Shown here piece after piece: positions 8,938 to 16,503 of a stretch of DNA of 43,191 nt (its first letter is position 1; the number at the start of each line of letters is the position of its first letter). The translations under genes were made by a program, and so were the position numbers. The stretch covers positions 1 through 43,191 of the forward strand of contig RFSV01000010.1 of the NCBI GenBank assembly GCA_009923785.1, in the 5' to 3' direction. The notes under the pieces are model-generated. The model was not told where the DNA came from. It did no database searches and was given only the letters and a program-made list of their open reading frames with translations. This stretch comes from Acidimicrobiia bacterium. Lineage in GTDB: Bacteria; Actinomycetota; Acidimicrobiia; Acidimicrobiales; Ilumatobacteraceae.

Positions 8938-10151
8938 GGCACGATGCGGTCGGGCAGCGGATGGCGAAAGAGCGCCGCGGCATTCGTGCAGCAAAGTTTG
9001 CGGAGGACGGAGTCGGGCAAGTGGCCCCACGCATCCTTCAGGATCGTCTGCGTATCGGGCCAGGTGCTGTCACCGTGCGGATAGTCGACTTCGACCATGA
9101 TGTGGTCTTCTCCGATGACGTCGTAGAGATCGATCGTGGACGGATCGTCGATCGTGCAGTACCAGAAGTTCCGCTTCAACACTTCGGCCGGTCGCAGATC
9201 CCATCCTGCTCCGTAGCCGCTGCGATCGACGACGTTTTCGAGCCGATCGAGAAGCATGGGGACCCAACCGATTCCACCTTCGCTCATGGCGATCTTCAGA
9301 TTGGGGAAACGATACGGGTATCCGCTCCACAGCCATTCCGCGCAGGCGGTCAGCGACAATTGTCCGAACAGTGTTGCGCCGAGTTGCAAGGCGGGTGCCG
9401 ACGGAGGCATGGCGTACATGCCCGAGGATCCGACGTGCAGCGCGATCACCGTGTCGGTCTCGACACACGCTTCGATGATCGGATCCCACCAGCCGCTGAA
9501 CAGGCTTTCGAGTCCGATGTTGTGGGGGCGTTCGGGAAGGGTGACGGCTCGGAAGCCGCGCTCGGCGTTCCGTCTGATCTCGTCGGCGCCGAGCCGGGCC
9601 GTCCCGTCGGGTCCCGGCGACAGCCACGTGATTCCACAAGGAATGAAGCGATCGGGATACTGCTGCCACCACTCCTCGTACAGCCAGTCGTTCCAAGCTC
9701 GCATCACGGCGTGGCCGAGCTCGGGGTCGGAGCTGCCGCTGAAGATTCGCCCGGCGAAACCCGCCACTTGGGACGGGAAGTTGAGGGAGGCCCAACAGCC
9801 GATCAGATCCATGTCGGCCACCCGAGCATGCACGTCGAAGCAACCGCGTCGCATGTCTTCGAATCGGGCCGGTTCGAGCGACCGGTATTCGGGACGACGT
9901 CCGGCGACGGCGTTCATACCCACTTGGCTGAAGATTTGGCCGTCGAAGGTCCAGACCTGATGCCCGCGCTCGTTCTCGACAAGACGTGGAGCACCGGACT
10001 GGAGGTCGGCCGGCAGTCGACCGTCGAACATGTCGGGTGGCTCGACCAGATGATCGTCGACCGAGATGAGTGTGTAGTGAACCGGCGATCTCTCGGGCTC
10101 GGGAAGGAGCATCTCGCTGTTGGTGGGGCCGATGGCGTAGGTCTGGCTCAT
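8934..10151 (-). CDS. Amidohydrolase-2 family metal-dependent hydrolase/decarboxylase
   Basis: 405 aa. The N-terminus carries VDDHLVEPPDMF, the hallmark opening of the amidohydrolase_2 group (ACMSD-like decarboxylases and hydrolases); it lacks the HxH of classical amidohydrolases. Later motifs are LHVGSSG (metal His), MSEGGIGWVP and the terminal VEVDYPHGDSTWP with the conserved aspartate. The ATG at 10151 overlaps the SDR stop (ATGA) and its own stop overlaps the synthetase start. Proteins of this group recur in actinobacterial steroid and polycyclic catabolic clusters, where they are thought to hydrolyse or decarboxylate ring intermediates; the substrate here is unknown. Confidence 0.88.
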   Translation of the reverse strand: MSQTYAIGPTNSEMLLPEPERSPVHYTLISVDDHLVEPPDMFDGRLPADLQSGAPRLVENERGHQVWTFDGQIFSQVGMNAVAGRRPEYRSLEPARFEDMRRGCFDVHARVADMDLIGCWASLNFPSQVAGFAGRIFSGSSDPELGHAVMRAWNDWLYEEWWQQYPDRFIPCGITWLSPGPDGTARLGADEIRRNAERGFRAVTLPERPHNIGLESLFSGWWDPIIEACVETDTVIALHVGSSGMYAMPPSAPALQLGATLFGQLSLTACAEWLWSGYPYRFPNLKIAMSEGGIGWVPMLLDRLENVVDRSGYGAGWDLRPAEVLKRNFWYCTIDDPSTIDLYDVIGEDHIMVEVDYPHGDSTWPDTQTILKDAWGHLPDSVLRKLCCTNAAALFRHPLPDRIVP

Positions 10152-10999
10152 AGTGCGTCCTCCGTGGTTCGGACTTCGTCGTGGAACGAGTATTGCTGGG
10201 CGTGCACGTAGGCCCCGTTGTCCACCTCGGGATCGCGCACGATGTGAACGATCGTCTCTCCGATGTGTTCGGGCGTGGCGCCGTTCTCGGCGATCCAGGC
10301 GAGGGATGCACCGGTGTCGAGGACGCGTTCGGTGGCCACCAGACCCGGATTCACGTTGACGGCGCGCACACCGAGGTGGCCGTACTCGTGAGCCACCATG
10401 TCGGCGATGCGATGGAATCCGCCTTTGGTCGCGGCGTACACCAACGACCAACCACCGCGGCCGGCCAGTCGCTCGGGAGTGCGTCGCCCGGCGTCGCTCG
10501 TGACGTCGACGAGCCAGGCCCGAGCACCGAGTTGGGGGTGAGCCTCGCGGCTGAGGGCATGTCGGAGAAAGGCATGGGTGAGCAGAAGGGGGGCGGTGAG
10601 GTTGCCGGAGACTCGTCGTTCGATGTCGAGCGGATCGTTGTCGGTGAAGACGCTCTCGTTACCCGGGCCGACGTAGACCGCGTTGTTCACGAGAACATCG
10701 AGGCGACCACATCGGTCGACCACCTGATCGACGAGTGGCGACACGGTGTCGAGTCGCAAGATGTCGTGTGGGATGGCCACACAGTGGGCGCCGATCTGCT
10801 CGATCTCGCGCGAGGTGGTGGCGAGACTTCCGGGGAGCGAGTGTCCGGTGGCCGGATTGGTCGCATCTCCTTCGTGGATCGTGCGACCCGTGATGACAAC
10901 CGTATGTCCGAGTCGGGCGAGAGCCAGAGCCACACCGCGGCCGATACCACGTGACGCACCCGTCACCAGCGCGACCGGCGCCGACGTTCGATCACCCAT
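10148..10999 (-). CDS. SDR family oxidoreductase
   Basis: 283 aa classical SDR: TGASRGIG at 13-20, NNA at 105-107, S168, catalytic Y188-AAT-K192. The extended segment between strand 2 and helix 3 (TIHEGDATNPATGHSLPGS) and the late TTEDAL tail resemble the actinobacterial SDRs near HSDL2 and DHRS1. It is first in the operon with the amidohydrolase and a synthetase. The start ATG follows a purine-rich GAGGGGGTGA. It is divergent from the SDR at 11096 across a palindromic operator. Confidence 0.88.
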   Translation of the reverse strand: MGDRTSAPVALVTGASRGIGRGVALALARLGHTVVITGRTIHEGDATNPATGHSLPGSLATTSREIEQIGAHCVAIPHDILRLDTVSPLVDQVVDRCGRLDVLVNNAVYVGPGNESVFTDNDPLDIERRVSGNLTAPLLLTHAFLRHALSREAHPQLGARAWLVDVTSDAGRRTPERLAGRGGWSLVYAATKGGFHRIADMVAHEYGHLGVRAVNVNPGLVATERVLDTGASLAWIAENGATPEHIGETIVHIVRDPEVDNGAYVHAQQYSFHDEVRTTEDAL

Positions 11000-11048
11000 C
11001 TCGAACCGTCACCCCCTCGAACGCTGGTCGTTACATCGTCGACGACTA

Positions 11049-11071
11049 GTTTCTGACACGGTATCAGAAAC
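11049..11071. promoter_or_regulatory. Palindromic operator, probable TetR-type site
   Basis: Inverted repeat GTTTCTGA-(7 nt)-TCAGAAAC, 8-bp perfect arms, midway between divergent SDR genes (starts at 10999 and 11096). Its size and symmetry suit a TetR-family dimer controlling both directions. No regulator gene is adjacent; the nearest TetR gene in view (40619-41251) is 29 kb away and not shown to bind here. Confidence 0.65.
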
Positions 11072-11095
11072 GAAAAACGGGCCTCAGGGGGCGAC

Positions 11096-11986
11096 ATGGG
11101 TGCATTGTCCGGAAAAGTGGCGATCGTGACGGGTGCGGCCCAAGGGGTCGGCCGATGTCACGCCGAGTACCTCGCGCGTGAAGGAGCGGCAGTCGTCGTG
11201 AACGACTTGTCACCGGCCGTCGACGACGTCGTCGCAGCGATCGCCGCCGACGGCGGACGAGTTGTCGCGTATCGGGGCAGTGTGAGCGATTGGTCCAACG
11301 CCGAAGAACTCGTCGCTACGGCGGTGTCGACTTTCGGCGATCTGCACGTTCTGGTCAACAATGCCGGCTTCATCCGAGACGCCATGAGCTTCTCGATGGA
11401 GGAGGGACAATTCGACAGCGTGGTCGACGTCCACTTGAAGGGGCATTTCGCCCCGACGCATTTCGCCGCGGTTCACTGGCGCAATGCGGCCAAGGCGCTT
11501 GGTGAAAGCGGTGTGCTGCCCCAGCGTCGCATCATCAACACCACCAGCGAGAGCGGACTCTTCGGAGGTCCCGGTCAAGGCAACTACGGTTCGGCGAAGG
11601 GTGGCATCATCACGATGACACTCGTCCTCGCGCGAGAACTCGGTCGTTACAACGTCACCGTGAACTGCATTGCTCCACGAGCGCGCACCCCGATGACCGA
11701 GGTGAATCCGAAGTTCGCCAAGCCGGACACTGGTTTCGACAAGTACGACCCGGCCAACATCAGCCCGATGGTCGCGTTCCTCGCGAGCGATGAGGCCTCC
11801 GATGTGAGCGGTCAGACCTTCATCGTGTTGGGGGATCAAGTCCACCGCATTCGTCCAACCGAGATCTCGCACTCGATCGTCGCCGGCGGCCGACAGTGGA
11901 CGGTCGAATCGCTCGCCGCCGCCAAAGCCGAGTTGTTCGGCGACGTCCCCTCCGGAGTGCCGGCGTGGGGCGGACCCCCCATGTGA
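11096..11986 (+). CDS. SDR, 3-hydroxyacyl-CoA dehydrogenase-like (17-beta-HSD4/MFE-2 type)
   Basis: 296 aa. GAAQGVG at 13-19, NNAG at 88-91, catalytic Y164-GSA-K168. The sequence has the long form with a C-terminal extension (VAGGRQWTVESLAA onward) and the VHLKGHFAP and SPMVAFLAS blocks seen in the dehydrogenase part of peroxisomal multifunctional enzyme 2. It probably oxidises a 3-hydroxyacyl-CoA in beta-oxidation of a side chain. A strong ribosome site AGGGGG (11086-11091) lies 4 nt before the ATG. It is paralogous to the SDR at 41251-42174, which shares the same C-terminal layout. Confidence 0.9.
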   Translation: MGALSGKVAIVTGAAQGVGRCHAEYLAREGAAVVVNDLSPAVDDVVAAIAADGGRVVAYRGSVSDWSNAEELVATAVSTFGDLHVLVNNAGFIRDAMSFSMEEGQFDSVVDVHLKGHFAPTHFAAVHWRNAAKALGESGVLPQRRIINTTSESGLFGGPGQGNYGSAKGGIITMTLVLARELGRYNVTVNCIAPRARTPMTEVNPKFAKPDTGFDKYDPANISPMVAFLASDEASDVSGQTFIVLGDQVHRIRPTEISHSIVAGGRQWTVESLAAAKAELFGDVPSGVPAWGGPPM

Positions 11987-12004
11987 ATCGTTCGATCGAT
12001 TCGC
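11983..12004. terminator. Hairpin between convergent genes
   Basis: GTGAATCG-(6 nt)-CGATTCGC: 8-bp stem with one G-T pair, starting at the SDR stop codon. There is no T-run. It probably ends the SDR transcript and may act in both directions. Confidence 0.5.
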
Positions 12005-12011
12005 GATTACC

Positions 12012-12749
12012 TCACGGCTCGAGGACGACCTCGGCACCCGATCGGATCGTGCCAGGTTTCGTCACCGTGGCGTAGACGCGACTGATCGCCACGCCCGTCT
12101 CGACGGCGCGGTCGTGGTGCAGACGCGTGAAGTCCCCGTCGCTCATCCACTGGGCGTTCTTCTTGCACGGCACGGCGTAGGCCCACACCTCGCACTCCAC
12201 GTCGTCGAGTCGAATGCGAACACCTGGGACGAAGTGTTCCCACGGGATGCCAGCGATCGTGACGTTCTCGCCCGCTGCACCCGGAAAGATCGGATGACCG
12301 TCGTCGGCCAGACGCCGGATCACCTCAGCCGACCAGAGGCAGAGAGCCTGGAACGGGCGACCGTGGTGTTCGCGCGTTGCTTGTACGTCGCCGTGGAGGC
12401 CGTCCCAGTCGACGTACGCCTCGTCGATCGGTGACTTCGGGACTCCACCGCGACTGGTGTTGATGCGTTCGATGTGACCGACCTGGCGAGTTGGCGTGGC
12501 TCCCGCAGCTCGTAAAGTCGCTGGACCGGCGGCGAGCGTGGCCCACACCGAGGTGAGAAGCGACTCGAGATCGGCGCGAGGAACCCGAAGCGGATCGACA
12601 CCGGCGAGGAGGTCGTCGATTCGTGAACACAGGTGGTCGATCGTCCCCTCGGTATGTGCGGCAGCCATCGTTTCGATGATCGTTCTCGCGTTGAGGAGGG
12701 TGTTGCGAGCATCGCGTTCGGTGAATCGGTAGTTGCCGATGGTGAACAC
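12012..12749 (-). CDS. MOSC-domain protein
   Basis: 245 aa. The C-terminal ~150 residues show the MOSC fold: a GAAGENVTIAGIPW block, then a strand ending VPCKKNAQW with the conserved cysteine. MOSC domains handle sulfur or selenium on a cysteine persulfide, as in the C-terminus of molybdenum-cofactor sulfurase and in YiiM/YuaD. The N-terminal ~90 residues are predicted helical and unusual for a MOSC protein. The GTG start at 12749 is only 35 nt from the start of divergent selD, with back-to-back -10 boxes, so the two are likely co-regulated. The exact sulfur or selenium acceptor is unknown. Confidence 0.85.
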   Translation of the reverse strand: MFTIGNYRFTERDARNTLLNARTIIETMAAAHTEGTIDHLCSRIDDLLAGVDPLRVPRADLESLLTSVWATLAAGPATLRAAGATPTRQVGHIERINTSRGGVPKSPIDEAYVDWDGLHGDVQATREHHGRPFQALCLWSAEVIRRLADDGHPIFPGAAGENVTIAGIPWEHFVPGVRIRLDDVECEVWAYAVPCKKNAQWMSDGDFTRLHHDRAVETGVAISRVYATVTKPGTIRSGAEVVLEP

Positions 12750-12757
12750 GATCCCTG

Positions 12758-12763
12758 ACAGTA
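12758..12763 (-). promoter_or_regulatory. -10 element of MOSC gene
   Basis: TACTGT on the minus strand, 8 nt before GTG at 12749; compatible with a leaderless or very short-leader transcript. Confidence 0.45.
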
Positions 12764-12772
12764 GTGCGCTTC

Positions 12773-12778
12773 TACACT
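12773..12778 (+). promoter_or_regulatory. -10 element, leaderless promoter of selD
   Basis: TACACT followed by 6 nt and GTG at 12785. This decides the selD start over the GTG at 12764, which lies upstream of the -10 box. Confidence 0.6.
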
Positions 12779-12784
12779 CGCCTC

Positions 12785-13795
12785 GTGGGCGATGTACTGA
12801 AACTCACCGAATGGACGAGTTGTGGCGGTTGCGCGGCCAAGTGGGGCAAGGACCTCTTGGCCGGCCTGGTCGACGAGCTACCGAGATCGGACGATCCCGG
12901 GTTGATCGTCGGGTTGGCTCCGTTCGACGACGCGGCGGTCTACCAGGTGAGCGACGAGGTGGCCATCGTGAGCACCACTGACTTCTTCCCACCTCTCGTC
13001 GACGACCCCGTCGACTTCGGAGCCATCGCGGCAGCCAACGCCTGCAGTGACGTCTTCGCCATGGGCGGTCGGGTGATCATGGCGGTGAACGTGGCGGCCT
13101 TCCCGGAACACTTCCCGCGCGAAGCAATCGTTGCGATCTTCGACGCGGCGGCCGCCGTGGTCGCCGAGGCCGGGGGTTCGGTGGCCGGGGGACACACGAT
13201 TCGCAATCCTGAGCCCATCTTCGGTCTGGCCGTTCAGGGGGTGGTCCACCCCGAGCGAATCTTCCGCAAAGAGGGAGCACGACCCGGCGACGTGCTCGTG
13301 TTGTCGAAGCCCCTCGGTAGCGGTGTGGCACTCGCGTGCGATTCAGATCGCGCCAAGGTCGACGCGATCGCAGGTATGCGAACTCTCAATCGTCGGGCGA
13401 GCGAGATCCTTCGTGCCGCATCCGGAGTCCACGCCGTCACCGACGTGACCGGATTCGGTCTGGCCGGTCATGGTTGGGAGATGGCCGAACGGGCTGGTGC
13501 GACGTTCGTGGTCGAGACTCATTCGTTGCCGCTGTATGTCGACACCCTCGATGCGGCGCGTCGGGGAGTGAAGACCGGCGGAGACGCACGTAATCGACAG
13601 GCTGTCGAGCGTCACGTCGAGCGTGAGAAGTCGGTTGATGTGGCCTTCGAGACGGTGGTCTTCGATCCGCAGACATCAGGTGGGTTGCTGGCTGCCGTCG
13701 ATCCATCCTCGATCGACGACGTCGTGACGCGTGACGGTCCCTTCGTCGTGATCGGACGGGTCGAATCGGGCGATGCGGGAATTCGGCTCGTCTGA
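12785..13795 (+). CDS. selD: Selenide, water dikinase (selenophosphate synthetase)
   Basis: 336 aa from GTG 12785. It makes selenophosphate from selenide and ATP for selenoprotein, seleno-tRNA or selenium-cofactor synthesis. The N-terminal active-site segment TSCGGCAAK gives C16 and K19, matching C17/K20 of E. coli SelD; the residue is Cys (TGC), not selenocysteine. Further motifs are the metal/ATP block DDAAVYQ near 45, STTDFFPP near 65, AANACSDVFAMGG, AGGHT near 135, and FGLAGH. No selA, selB, tRNA-Sec or ybbB is visible in this window. The stop is 1 nt before the rnhB GTG, suggesting one transcript. Confidence 0.95.
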   Translation: MGDVLKLTEWTSCGGCAAKWGKDLLAGLVDELPRSDDPGLIVGLAPFDDAAVYQVSDEVAIVSTTDFFPPLVDDPVDFGAIAAANACSDVFAMGGRVIMAVNVAAFPEHFPREAIVAIFDAAAAVVAEAGGSVAGGHTIRNPEPIFGLAVQGVVHPERIFRKEGARPGDVLVLSKPLGSGVALACDSDRAKVDAIAGMRTLNRRASEILRAASGVHAVTDVTGFGLAGHGWEMAERAGATFVVETHSLPLYVDTLDAARRGVKTGGDARNRQAVERHVEREKSVDVAFETVVFDPQTSGGLLAAVDPSSIDDVVTRDGPFVVIGRVESGDAGIRLV

Positions 13796-13796
13796 C

Positions 13797-14504
13797 GTGG
13801 CTCGCACGTCGGCCTCCCCGTCGTCGAACTCCGTCCGTCCGACGCGCGATCTCGAACGCGAACTGGGCCGTCAGGGTTATCGAACGATCGTCGGCGTCGA
13901 CGAAGTGGGCAAGGGAGCATGGGCCGGTCCGTTGGCGGTCGGGGTGGCAATCGTGCCGCGTGACGTCGGCGGATCGCACGCCGTGCCTCACGATGTCGAA
14001 GTGTTGATCCGCGACTCCAAGTCGATCTCGGAGAAGAAACGTGAGCGAATGTTCGACGACGTCGTGGCGTGGGTCGACGATTGGTCGGTAGGTATGGCGT
14101 CGCCCGTCGAATGCGACCGACTCGGAATGTCACGCGCGCAACGCCTCGCCACCGAACGCGCATTGGCCGGGCTGTCGACTCGTCCCGATGCGGCAATGGT
14201 CGACGGCTCGTGGAACTTCGTGTCACCACTCGTTCCGCACGTGACAACAGTGGTGAAAGGCGACACCACATGTCTGTCGATTGCGGCGGCGTCGATCCTG
14301 GCCAAAGTCACACGCGACCGTCTCATGCGCTCTCTGGCCGATGAGCATCCGGCCTATCGATTCGAATCGAACAAGGGCTACCCCTGTGCGTGGCATCGGG
14401 CCGGGCTCTACGCCCTCGGCCCGTCGGCCATCCACCGACGGTCGTGGGCCTTCATGGACGCACTTGGCTTTTGGACAGGCCTCGAACGAACTTGCGCGGG
14501 TTGA
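13797..14504 (+). CDS. rnhB: Ribonuclease HII
   Basis: 235 aa. It removes misincorporated ribonucleotides from DNA and cleaves RNA in RNA-DNA hybrids. Motif GVDEVGKG supplies acidic residues D35 and E36 with the G-K-G version of the junction-recognition motif (often GRG). MVDGSW and the downstream block KGDTTCLSIAAASILAKVTRD hold further active-site residues. GTG 13797 is chosen because it follows the selD stop by 1 nt; an upstream in-frame ATG at 13773 would overlap selD. The N-terminal ~25 residues are a Ser/Arg-rich tail of uncertain role. Confidence 0.93.
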   Translation: MARTSASPSSNSVRPTRDLERELGRQGYRTIVGVDEVGKGAWAGPLAVGVAIVPRDVGGSHAVPHDVEVLIRDSKSISEKKRERMFDDVVAWVDDWSVGMASPVECDRLGMSRAQRLATERALAGLSTRPDAAMVDGSWNFVSPLVPHVTTVVKGDTTCLSIAAASILAKVTRDRLMRSLADEHPAYRFESNKGYPCAWHRAGLYALGPSAIHRRSWAFMDALGFWTGLERTCAG

Positions 14505-14576
14505 CTTCTTGCCATGAGGGCCGTGCAGTTTTCCTCTCGCACTGAGACCTGGACCGTGTGACGCGATTCAACCTGC

Positions 14577-15851
14577 TCAGGACTTCTGAGTGCCGACTTT
14601 CAAGTCCTTGAACGGACTCGTCGAGTCGATACCCGGATCTTTGGGAAGTCCGAGGACGCGCTCGGCGAGGATGTTGCGCATCACTTCGTCGGATCCGCCG
14701 GCGATTCGTCCGCCGGGAGTGCCGAGGATGAGCTGACTCCACGCGTAGGTTCCCCATTCACCGCTGTCGGCCACCAACTTGGTGCCCAGCAGATGGGAGA
14801 GGAAGTCGCCCATGCGGCGCATGTTGTCGGTGCCGACCAACTTGGCCATGCTCAACTCCGGTCCGGGCATCTGGCCGGCCTTGATCTTGTCGAGGGCTCG
14901 CTGGTTGTTGTAGGCGGCCACCTTGTTGTTGATGATGAGATTTGCCAGTTCGTCGCGCAAGACCGGATCGTCGGCCACTCCGTAGAACTTGGCCATCTCG
15001 ATGATGCGGCCGAAGAGATTGATACCTCCGCCTCCGCCGCCGGCACCGATCGCTGCGCGTTCGTTCATGAGGGTGGTGAGAGCGACGTTCCAGCCGTTGT
15101 TCACGTCACCGAGGCGTTGGTCGTCGGGGACTCGAACTTCGGTGAAGAACACTTCGTTGAACGACGCCCCACCGGTCATCTGGCGAAGTGGGCGGATCTC
15201 GACGCCAGGAGCTTTCATGTCGACGACGAAACCGGTGAGCCCTTTGTGCTTGGGAAGGTTCACATCGGTTCGGGCAATGATCTCTCCGATGTCGCTGTAG
15301 TGAGCTCCACTCGTCCAGACCTTCTGGCCGGTGATGATCCATTCGTCGCCATCGCGCTCGGCCTTGGTGGACAGACTGGCCAAGTCGGAACCGGCTCCGG
15401 GTTCGCTGAACAGTTGGCAACCGATGATGTCGCCGCGGTACATCTTTTGGAGGTAGGCGTTGCGCGCAGTGTCTGAACCGTGCGCGAGGATCGTGGGGGC
15501 CACCATGCCGAGACCGATGGTGAAGCAGCTCATGTTGGGAGTCTCGAACTTCGACTCGAGCGAGTCGTAGGCCCGCTGGTAGGCGCTCGGCAAGGCGCGC
15601 CCACCGAAGTCGGTTGGTCCGGAAATCCACCCGAAGCCAGCGTCGAAACGCTTGCGTCGCCACTCCTGAGCGCGGGCCACGTCGTCGCGTTCGCTGTTGC
15701 GATCCTTTTCCTCGAACATCGAGACCTTGTCGGAGCCTTCGCCCCACACGAATTTCTTCTCGGCCTGTTTGCGCGTGGCGTTGGCTTCGAGGAAGGCGAG
15801 TGCCTCGGCTTCGAAATCGGGCAGCGACGGAAGTCCGGATGCGGTCGACAT
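14577..15851 (-). CDS. Acyl-CoA dehydrogenase (FadE family)
   Basis: 424 aa flavoenzyme that desaturates an acyl-CoA at alpha-beta. FAD/substrate motifs are QLFSEPGAGSDLASL near 144 and GQKVWTSGAHYSD near 172; the C-terminal signature is GGRIAGGSDEVMRNILAERVLGLPK. The usual catalytic Glu of medium-chain enzymes (YEGT context) is replaced by an AGGSDE context, as in many actinobacterial steroid-type FadE proteins that work as heteromers. It is a lone minus-strand gene, divergent from the Nfu-like gene. TACGGT lies 8 nt before the ATG. Confidence 0.9.
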   Translation of the reverse strand: MSTASGLPSLPDFEAEALAFLEANATRKQAEKKFVWGEGSDKVSMFEEKDRNSERDDVARAQEWRRKRFDAGFGWISGPTDFGGRALPSAYQRAYDSLESKFETPNMSCFTIGLGMVAPTILAHGSDTARNAYLQKMYRGDIIGCQLFSEPGAGSDLASLSTKAERDGDEWIITGQKVWTSGAHYSDIGEIIARTDVNLPKHKGLTGFVVDMKAPGVEIRPLRQMTGGASFNEVFFTEVRVPDDQRLGDVNNGWNVALTTLMNERAAIGAGGGGGGINLFGRIIEMAKFYGVADDPVLRDELANLIINNKVAAYNNQRALDKIKAGQMPGPELSMAKLVGTDNMRRMGDFLSHLLGTKLVADSGEWGTYAWSQLILGTPGGRIAGGSDEVMRNILAERVLGLPKDPGIDSTSPFKDLKVGTQKS

Positions 15852-15859
15852 GGTGCAAC

Positions 15860-15865
15860 ACCGTA
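15860..15865 (-). promoter_or_regulatory. -10 element of acyl-CoA dehydrogenase
   Basis: TACGGT (minus strand), 8 nt from ATG 15851. Probably leaderless or with a leader of 1-2 nt. Confidence 0.45.
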
Positions 15866-15915
15866 CTGTCGGCTCGAGTCCGGTTTCGATTCGGGCGACG
15901 TGTCGAATGCGCCAC

Positions 15916-15921
15916 TAATGT
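15916..15921 (+). promoter_or_regulatory. -10 element, leaderless promoter of Nfu-like gene
   Basis: TAATGT, then 6 nt, then ATG 15928. Confidence 0.6.
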
Positions 15922-15927
15922 GGGCCC

Positions 15928-16386
15928 ATGGGTCAACCCGTTCTCGTCGTCGAGAAGCCGAGTCGCCGTCCGGGCATCGTCCGCTTCGAAGCCAATCGCA
16001 GCCTCTCGGGCATGGGTCACGAGACATTCGTGCTCGGTGACCGGTCGGCACACTCGTCGGCCGACACTCCCTCGGCCGAACTCGCTCGTCGCCTCTTCGC
16101 GACCGGTCGGGTGGCGGGTGTGCACGTGTACCAGAACATGGTCACCGTCGATCTGGAGAAAGGCTTCGACTCAGACGGGCTGGTCGACGTCGTGCGAGAT
16201 CTGTACCAGTACTGGAAGCCCGGAATGGAACCGCCGGCCTTCGAAGATCTGGTTCCCGAGGTCGAGGAGTCATCGGCTCCTACCGTCGATGCTGGTGGCG
16301 ACCCGAAATTGGCCGAGGCCCTGAAAAAGGTGCCGGCCCACTTGCTGGAGCGCAGCCGAGCCGCCCGTCAGCGCCTGAAGGGTTGA
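15928..16386 (+). CDS. Nfu/NifU N-terminal-domain-like protein
   Basis: 152 aa soluble protein. The central segment (RFEANRSLSGMGHETFVLGD, then AELARRLFATGRVAGVHVYQNMVTVDLEKGF) matches the N-terminal domain of Nfu-type iron-sulfur scaffold proteins. The C-terminal CxxC cluster domain of true Nfu is absent, so it cannot itself bind FeS in the known way. The tail from ~105 is charged and helical. It stands alone with a leaderless promoter; no FeS-assembly genes are adjacent. Function unknown. Confidence 0.75.
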   Translation: MGQPVLVVEKPSRRPGIVRFEANRSLSGMGHETFVLGDRSAHSSADTPSAELARRLFATGRVAGVHVYQNMVTVDLEKGFDSDGLVDVVRDLYQYWKPGMEPPAFEDLVPEVEESSAPTVDAGGDPKLAEALKKVPAHLLERSRAARQRLKG

Positions 16387-16459
16387 TCTGAGCGTCTGAG
16401 GCCCACCGTCGGTCTTTTCTAGGGAAATCGACGTTTTGCGGGTGTTTCAGAAATCACGT

Positions 16460-16478
16460 CGCACGATCACGCAGTGCG
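16460..16478. promoter_or_regulatory. Inverted repeat upstream of the B12-regulator gene
   Basis: CGCAC-(9 nt)-GTGCG, 14 nt upstream of the -10 box. A second, wider symmetry CGACGT (16429-16434) / ACGTCG (16456-16461) lies just before it. Either could be an autoregulatory site. Short arms make this weak. Confidence 0.3.
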
Positions 16479-16491
16479 GATCGAGCCGATT

Positions 16492-16497
16492 TACCCT
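16492..16497 (+). promoter_or_regulatory. -10 element, leaderless promoter of CarH-like gene
   Basis: TACCCT, 6 nt, then GTG 16504. This supports 16504 rather than the upstream GTG at 16474 or the ATG at 16519. Confidence 0.55.
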
Positions 16498-16503
16498 TCT
16501 CGC

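Noticed and set aside
12764-12784. Upstream GTG 12764 as the selD start
   Set aside because: It lies before the -10 box TACACT (12773-12778); the residues it would add are not part of the SelD N-terminus.
12821-12841. Selenocysteine in SelD
   Set aside because: The active-site codon is TGC (Cys), with no in-frame TGA in the gene.
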